Shown: positions 59,686 through 64,000 of the stretch, piece by piece
Numbering within the stretch: position 1 is the first letter of the stretch
How the letters are laid out: each line of letters starts with the position of its first letter
Source: Clostridiales bacterium
Lineage (GTDB): Bacteria > Bacillota > Clostridia > Oscillospirales > Acutalibacteraceae
Reading direction: 5' to 3'
DNA: 64,000 nucleotides
Assembly (NCBI GenBank): GCA_024684435.1
Contig: JAIKWV010000006.1
Location: forward strand, 1-64,000
The notes under the pieces: model-generated
Databases searched by the model: none
Told to the model about the DNA's origin: nothing
The model's input: the letters and a program-made list of their open reading frames with translations, nothing else
Made by a program: the position numbers and the translations under genes

Positions 59686-60753
59686 ATGTTTAAAAAAGAC
59701 AAAATCGTAGGCGCCGCCCTGATAGGCTACGGCGGTATAGGTCAAGGCTGGCACAAAGACAGGATCAGGGACGTGGACGGTATTGAGCTTGTGGGCGTTT
59801 ATGACATAAAACCCGAGCGCATGGCGGCGGCTGAAGCTGACGGGTTCAGCACCTATCCGTCAAGGGAGGCCCTGCTGGCGGATGAAAACGTGGATATAGT
59901 CATAGTCGCCACACCAAATAATGTCCATAAGGAGATCGTGATCGACGCTCTCAACTCGGGTAAAAACGTAATATGTGAAAAGCCCGTGGCGCTTTCCAGC
60001 GAAGATCTGGAGGACATGATCGCCGCGGCAAATAAGAACGGCCGCCTGTTCACAGTTCATCAGAACCGCCGCTGGGATCAGGACTATCTCACACTGAAGA
60101 AGATCATTAAAGACAACTCCCTGGGAAAAATATTCAACATTGAATCCCGTGTTCAGGGCTCAAGAGGCATTCCCGGAGACTGGCGCAACCACAAGCAATA
60201 CGGCGGCGGAATGGTGTTCGATTGGGGCGTTCATCTGCTGGATCAGGCTCTGATGCTCATGGAGGACAGCAAGCTTCTATCCGTATACGCCACCCTTACA
60301 TATATCACGACGGATGACTGTGACGACGGTTTCCGCGCCACCCTCACCTTTGACAACGGGGTCAATTTTTATGTGGAGGTCACTACAAGCAACTTCATAG
60401 AGCTGCCCCGTTGGTACATGCTGGGCATCAACGGCTCCGCGGTCATCACCGACTGGGACATCCACGGCAAAATAGTCAAGGTAACGGATTGGGAGAACCG
60501 GGAAGCGGTCCCCATCCAGGCAGGCGCCGGTCTTACAAAAACCATGGCGCCCCGGCGGGACGATACCATAGCCGAGGAACCCCTCCCCTATGTGCCGAGG
60601 CATTGGGAAGCCTACTACGAAAACCTTGTGGCGTACTTTAACGGCAAGGAGGATATCGCTGTGACCCATGATCAGCTGAGAAGGTCGACAAAGCTTATGG
60701 AGGCAATATTTGAATCCGCAAGGAAGAATGAAGTTATAAAATTTGAAGAATAA
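59686..60753 (+). CDS. Gfo/Idh/MocA-family sugar dehydrogenase (second copy)
   Basis: A 355-residue dehydrogenase. Rossmann start ALIGYGGIGQGWH, family motif ICEKPVALS near residue 100, and the FDWGVHLLDQALMLM block with Asp and His in the C-terminal half. Two in-frame ATG codons are close together; I prefer 59686, with GAGG 8 bases upstream, over 59680. It shares only the family with the first dehydrogenase, so the two probably act on different intermediates. It is followed by a strong terminator, closing the operon. Confidence 0.92.
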   Translation: MFKKDKIVGAALIGYGGIGQGWHKDRIRDVDGIELVGVYDIKPERMAAAEADGFSTYPSREALLADENVDIVIVATPNNVHKEIVIDALNSGKNVICEKPVALSSEDLEDMIAAANKNGRLFTVHQNRRWDQDYLTLKKIIKDNSLGKIFNIESRVQGSRGIPGDWRNHKQYGGGMVFDWGVHLLDQALMLMEDSKLLSVYATLTYITTDDCDDGFRATLTFDNGVNFYVEVTTSNFIELPRWYMLGINGSAVITDWDIHGKIVKVTDWENREAVPIQAGAGLTKTMAPRRDDTIAEEPLPYVPRHWEAYYENLVAYFNGKEDIAVTHDQLRRSTKLMEAIFESARKNEVIKFEE

Positions 60754-60765
60754 AACAGCATATAC

Positions 60766-60813
60766 AAAAGCACCGCGTCCGCTGCCGTTGGGCAAAAGAC
60801 GCGGTGCTTTTTT
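60766..60813. terminator. Bidirectional terminator between the sugar operon and the DUF4037 gene
   Basis: A perfect 14-bp stem (AAAAGCACCGCGTC / GACGCGGTGCTTTT) with an 18-base loop, A run on one side and T run on the other. It serves the convergent transcripts from both sides. Confidence 0.9.
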
Positions 60814-60826
60814 CTCAAATAAGCTT

Positions 60827-61768
60827 TTATATCCCCTCAAAAATATTCATGTTCCGTATATTGCCGTCCTCTATACGGTCATTTACGGAATAGGCGTGCT
60901 TTTCAAGATCATAGCACACCGCGTCCGTCAGGCGCTCCGCCTTGAGCTCATCAATTATCATCCCGGAAATGTCCTCTATTATCTCACCCTTTACAGGAGC
61001 TGTATTGCTGTCGTTTTCCGAGGATAACAGGTACTCAAGGGAATCGCTTAGACTGCTTAACCGTTCCAATCCTCTCAGCGCCCTGAAGGACCATTTGTAA
61101 TAGGGCATGTAAACCCTGTTGAGCAGGAACACTGTGTGCAGAGCCCCCTGAACGAACTCATGAGCCGCAAGCTGCGCAGCCCCTGTTTCCCTGTGGGATA
61201 TGCATCTGTTGTAGTTGTATTGCCCCGCCTGTCCCATACGGATGAGATTGCCCGCCAGTTTTTTTCTGCGCACATCCTCCGGATAGTAGCTGAGCCTGTT
61301 CCGTATCTCCGAAAAAAGTCCGTAATTGTCGGCAAAGACCTCGCCGTTCACTGCCTCAGCAAGGGCGTATTCAGGCGCGGCAAGCCACTGGGTACCGCTG
61401 AGCTTGCCATCGGGGCTCCCGCACTTTGAAATGTAAAAATCCGATATTCTGATAACGCCCTTTCTGTTGCCTCCTACAGGGCTTATTGACGAGCGTTTAA
61501 AGCCTTCAAATTCCTTGGGAAGCTTTGCATACGCCCTTTCAAGCCGGAACTCCGTCCTGCTGTCGATAAGCTCCTCAGATGGGATAAATATACAGAATCC
61601 TGGTTCAAAATCGTGATCCGTGGATATGCGGTCATCGTAGCCGAAACACTCCGAGCCGCTTCCCACTAGCCCTACGGCAAGCAGAGCTTCAATGTCCGCA
61701 AATTCTTCTTTTAACATATCCGCGCCGTATTCGTTATAAAAAGCGCGGGACAATTCCATTCCTGTCAT
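60827..61768 (-). CDS. DUF4037 family protein (nucleotidyltransferase-like)
   Basis: A 313-residue protein. The N-terminal region GSGSECFGYDDRISTDHDFE resembles a nucleotidyltransferase active site (Gly-Ser loop and D-x-D), and LIRMGQAGQYNYNRCISHRE follows in the helical C-terminal part. DUF4037 proteins often pair with a TPR protein, as here. Its ATG overlaps the stop of the TPR gene by 4 bases. Biological role unknown; AMP-transfer or toxin-like activity is possible but not shown. Confidence 0.82.
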   Translation of the reverse strand: MTGMELSRAFYNEYGADMLKEEFADIEALLAVGLVGSGSECFGYDDRISTDHDFEPGFCIFIPSEELIDSRTEFRLERAYAKLPKEFEGFKRSSISPVGGNRKGVIRISDFYISKCGSPDGKLSGTQWLAAPEYALAEAVNGEVFADNYGLFSEIRNRLSYYPEDVRRKKLAGNLIRMGQAGQYNYNRCISHRETGAAQLAAHEFVQGALHTVFLLNRVYMPYYKWSFRALRGLERLSSLSDSLEYLLSSENDSNTAPVKGEIIEDISGMIIDELKAERLTDAVCYDLEKHAYSVNDRIEDGNIRNMNIFEGI

Positions 61769-62577
61769 ATTCGGGACCTTATCCTTTCCGCAAGGGTTTT
61801 TAACTCCTCCGCAAACCCGAACCAGCCGTAATAGTCAAACGTAGGAGCGCATTTTTCCGCCACAAAGGCGTAATACCCGTTTTGAGGGATACTCTCTGTT
61901 TTCAGCAGCTTTTCGGCTTTTTCAAGGCAGTCATATATGTACTCCGCGCCATCCTCAAGCCCCGCTCTGCGTTCCTCAAGCTCCGCCATATTAAGATAGG
62001 TTATCGCCTGTTCAAGCTCCCCGTTTTTGACGGTTCCCATGACCTTGAGCGCCTTTTCAAACAACTGCAAAGCCTCGTCATATTTTCCGGCATCCGACGA
62101 TGCAAGAGCCATGTTGTTATACAGTCCGCCCAACCTGCCGTCGTTTTCCGGCAGTTCGCGTTCATAGATCGCCCTTGCCTTTTCGTAAAGCGTAAGAGCC
62201 CTGTCCCATTCTCCGAAGCATTTATAAGCTGTGGCGGCGTTAACATACGCCGTAGCGCCGCCAACGGAATCGGAAAGCCCCATATCATCTGTAAGCCTGA
62301 GGACATCCTCCGAGGCCTTTATCGCCCCGTCCCTGTTCCCGCATTTTCTGTATATGCCTATAAGCTCATTTATAACGGCAAAGGCGCCCCTGTCATCGGA
62401 CAGTATCTCAGCTTCGTTGAGCCAGTATTTAAGGTGCCTCTCCGCGGCGGCGTAATCGTTCCTGCCCAGATGCTCGTCGAGCTTTTCTATTATCCTGCTC
62501 ACAGGAACAGCGCCTTTGCTTTTCTTTTTGCTGTCCCCACAGCAGAGGTTCATGGTGATCTTTGTCTGATTTTCCAT
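61765..62577 (-). CDS. Tetratricopeptide-repeat protein paired with DUF4037
   Basis: A 270-residue all-helical protein with about five TPR-like helix pairs: AAERHLKYWLNEAEIL, NAATAYKCFGEWDRALTLYEKA, NNMALASSDAGKYDEALQLFEKA and NMAELEERRAGLEDGAEY. It has a short N-terminal part with a Cys pair (LCCG). It is translationally coupled to the DUF4037 gene. It probably binds a peptide or the partner protein. GGAGG lies upstream of the ATG. Confidence 0.85.
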   Translation of the reverse strand: MENQTKITMNLCCGDSKKKSKGAVPVSRIIEKLDEHLGRNDYAAAERHLKYWLNEAEILSDDRGAFAVINELIGIYRKCGNRDGAIKASEDVLRLTDDMGLSDSVGGATAYVNAATAYKCFGEWDRALTLYEKARAIYERELPENDGRLGGLYNNMALASSDAGKYDEALQLFEKALKVMGTVKNGELEQAITYLNMAELEERRAGLEDGAEYIYDCLEKAEKLLKTESIPQNGYYAFVAEKCAPTFDYYGWFGFAEELKTLAERIRSRI

Positions 62578-62681
62578 TCAGCCGCAGCCTCCTGATAATT
62601 TATATTGCCATTTAATTGATACAGCGAACAGAAACGCAAGTGATCTGTCCGCTGTAATATTTGAATTATGTGAACCTCAAA

Positions 62682-64000
62682 TCAATACCAGATCCAGCCA
62701 AACAGCAGGACCTTTATAAGCACCTGACTGAAGGTGTACTTCACTCTGACCTTGCAGGCGGCTGTATAAACGTTTCCGTACTCATCGGTCACTGTGCAGG
62801 TCACGGTGGTCGTACCGGTACGCAAGCCCTTTATGTTGCCGTTGTTGTCCACATATAAGACCTTCGGTGTGGAGGATGCATACTTTACGGTATATTTCAA
62901 GTCGCCCTCAATTTTTATTTTGGGATCGATCTTTGCCTCATCCTTATAGTTGATGGTGATGTCTTCCATGCTTACGGACTTGATCTCTCCCTTTTTGACC
63001 ACCGAAACTGAGAAGTCAGCTGTTTTACCCTTGTAGGTCACTGTGATCGCCTTGCTGCCCAGTGAATCAAGCTTAGTAGGACTGCAAACAAAGCCACTGC
63101 TCACATATTCCACTTTTCCGCTATTATATATCAAAGCAATTACAAGTCCCGCTGTATCAAGATTTTCGCCGATGAAATACTTTGTCTTCGCGGGGGTCTT
63201 GTACACTTCTATTCTGTCAAGCGTCAAAGCGGTGACGTTAACATTGAATGTGTCGGTCTTGCCGTCGTAGGTAACTGTCACGGTCTGCTCCCCTGCCGTG
63301 TCAAACACATCAACGTCGCAGGTAAAGCCTGAATCTAAAACTTCCTCTTTGCCGTTGTTGTAAATGGCTTTGAATGTAAGCCCCGTGGTGTCAAGCTTAT
63401 CCTCTGTGAAGTATTCCGTCTTTGTGGGCGCGGTGATTATCTCTATCCTGTCGATGACCACTGCTGTGACGTTCACGTCAAATTCCGCCGTCTTGCCCTC
63501 GTATGTTACCGTTACCGCCTGCTTTCCCGCCGTCTCCATAAGCTCCGGGGTGCAGGTGAAGGAATCGGTCAGGTCAACTGTGGTGTTGTCGTTGTAATAC
63601 GCCGTTACTACGATGCCTGTTGTTACAAGGCTGTCGCCTACAAAGTATTCAAGCTTTTCGGGCAGGGTCGTCACCTTTATCTCAGTAAGTACAGCGGTGA
63701 GGTTTACTTTAAACTCCGCCGTCTTGCCCTCATATGTAACTGTTATCGTATGCTCGCCGGCGGTGGTGAACTCCGTGGGATCGCAGACAAAGCCGCTGTC
63801 CACTGTCTCCACCTTGCCGCTGTTGTATATCGCTTTGACCGTGAGCCCTGCGGTATCAAGGGGTTCTCCCACCCAGTAGTCAAGCTTGTCCGGCTTGGTG
63901 ATTATCTCTATTCTGTCGACTGCAAGCAGGGTGACGTTAACATTGAATGTGTCGGTCTTGCCGTCGCAGGTAACTGTCACGGTCTGCTCCCCTGCCGTGT
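62682..64000 (-). CDS. Large surface protein with Big_3 repeats (C-terminal part; N-terminus beyond the window)
   Basis: The reading frame is open to the right edge. At least four ~78-residue Ig-like (Big_3) units are visible, each with P-x-K-x-x-Y-x-x-G-x-x-L-D-T-x-G-L-x-V, a YNSGK turn and TVTYEGKTAEF at its end, plus part of a fifth. A different, Big_2-like domain follows (TVKYASSTPKVLYVDNNGNI). The protein ends in a short hydrophobic tail LFGWIWY, an ending I recall from other Firmicute Big_2 surface proteins. The units are near-identical in places, so copy number probably varies. Likely an adhesin or cell-wall display stalk; the functional head lies outside the window. Confidence 0.88.
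   Translation of the reverse strand, partial: TAGEQTVTVTCDGKTDTFNVNVTLLAVDRIEIITKPDKLDYWVGEPLDTAGLTVKAIYNSGKVETVDSGFVCDPTEFTTAGEHTITVTYEGKTAEFKVNLTAVLTEIKVTTLPEKLEYFVGDSLVTTGIVVTAYYNDNTTVDLTDSFTCTPELMETAGKQAVTVTYEGKTAEFDVNVTAVVIDRIEIITAPTKTEYFTEDKLDTTGLTFKAIYNNGKEEVLDSGFTCDVDVFDTAGEQTVTVTYDGKTDTFNVNVTALTLDRIEVYKTPAKTKYFIGENLDTAGLVIALIYNSGKVEYVSSGFVCSPTKLDSLGSKAITVTYKGKTADFSVSVVKKGEIKSVSMEDITINYKDEAKIDPKIKIEGDLKYTVKYASSTPKVLYVDNNGNIKGLRTGTTTVTCTVTDEYGNVYTAACKVRVKYTFSQVLIKVLLFGWIWY

Overview
The window reads as chromosome of an anaerobic, low-to-mid GC Firmicute, most likely a gut member of the Oscillospirales (Ruminococcaceae-like). The signs are a BofA-family gene beside a DUF2508 gene (spore-former lineage), strong GGAGG ribosome sites with sigma-A promoters, SipW-type signal peptidases and their substrates, a Thr-rich TTTKAP lipoprotein, Big_3 surface repeats, and palindromic CTCCCTC / CTTCTCC intergenic elements. 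This assignment is inference; no marker gene is present.

Layout. 0.2-2.4 kb: a GH78-type alpha-L-rhamnosidase. 2.5-8.3 kb: a four-gene restriction-modification operon (methylase fragment, DUF559 nuclease, NPPY methylase, GIY-YIG/helicase/methylase) next to tRNA-Pro(GGG). 8.6-10.4 kb: an esterase, a short QueG-like Fe-S protein and a 57-aa ORF.

10.4-41.8 kb: the outstanding region, 16 genes all on the minus strand. In transcription order they are: a degenerate EAL protein, a membrane-anchored beta protein, a TasA/camelysin-like subunit, a signal peptidase with a charged cytosolic tail, a membrane-anchored McrB-like AAA+ ATPase, a DUF2357-like protein with a ~400-residue coiled coil, a 5,439-residue GLUG-repeat secreted protein, then three SipW-type substrates interleaved with three signal peptidases, and three single-pass membrane proteins. 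A 470-bp array of small hairpins interrupts the locus after the TasA-like gene. I read it as an undescribed machine that processes and assembles a giant surface fibre or matrix, with an McrBC-type motor re-used as an assembly ATPase.

42.2-46.7 kb: housekeeping genes (acetyltransferase, purine nucleoside phosphorylase, ABC-F ATPase, mannose-6-phosphate isomerase). 46.8-47.3 kb: DUF2508 and bofA. 47.3-48.6 kb: alkaline phosphatase preceded by a 36-aa ORF with its own strong promoter. 48.7-55.6 kb: a compact phage head module (terS, terL, portal, protease, decoration, capsid, two connectors and a terminator/adhesin-like fusion) with no integrase, replication, tail or lysis genes, and with abnormal starts on terS and terL. 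55.8-56.6 kb: a lipoprotein. 57.0-60.8 kb: a four-gene sugar operon of two Gfo/Idh/MocA dehydrogenases and two TIM-barrel isomerases. 60.8-62.6 kb: a DUF4037/TPR pair. 62.7-64.0 kb: the C-terminal end of a Big_3 surface protein that runs off the window.
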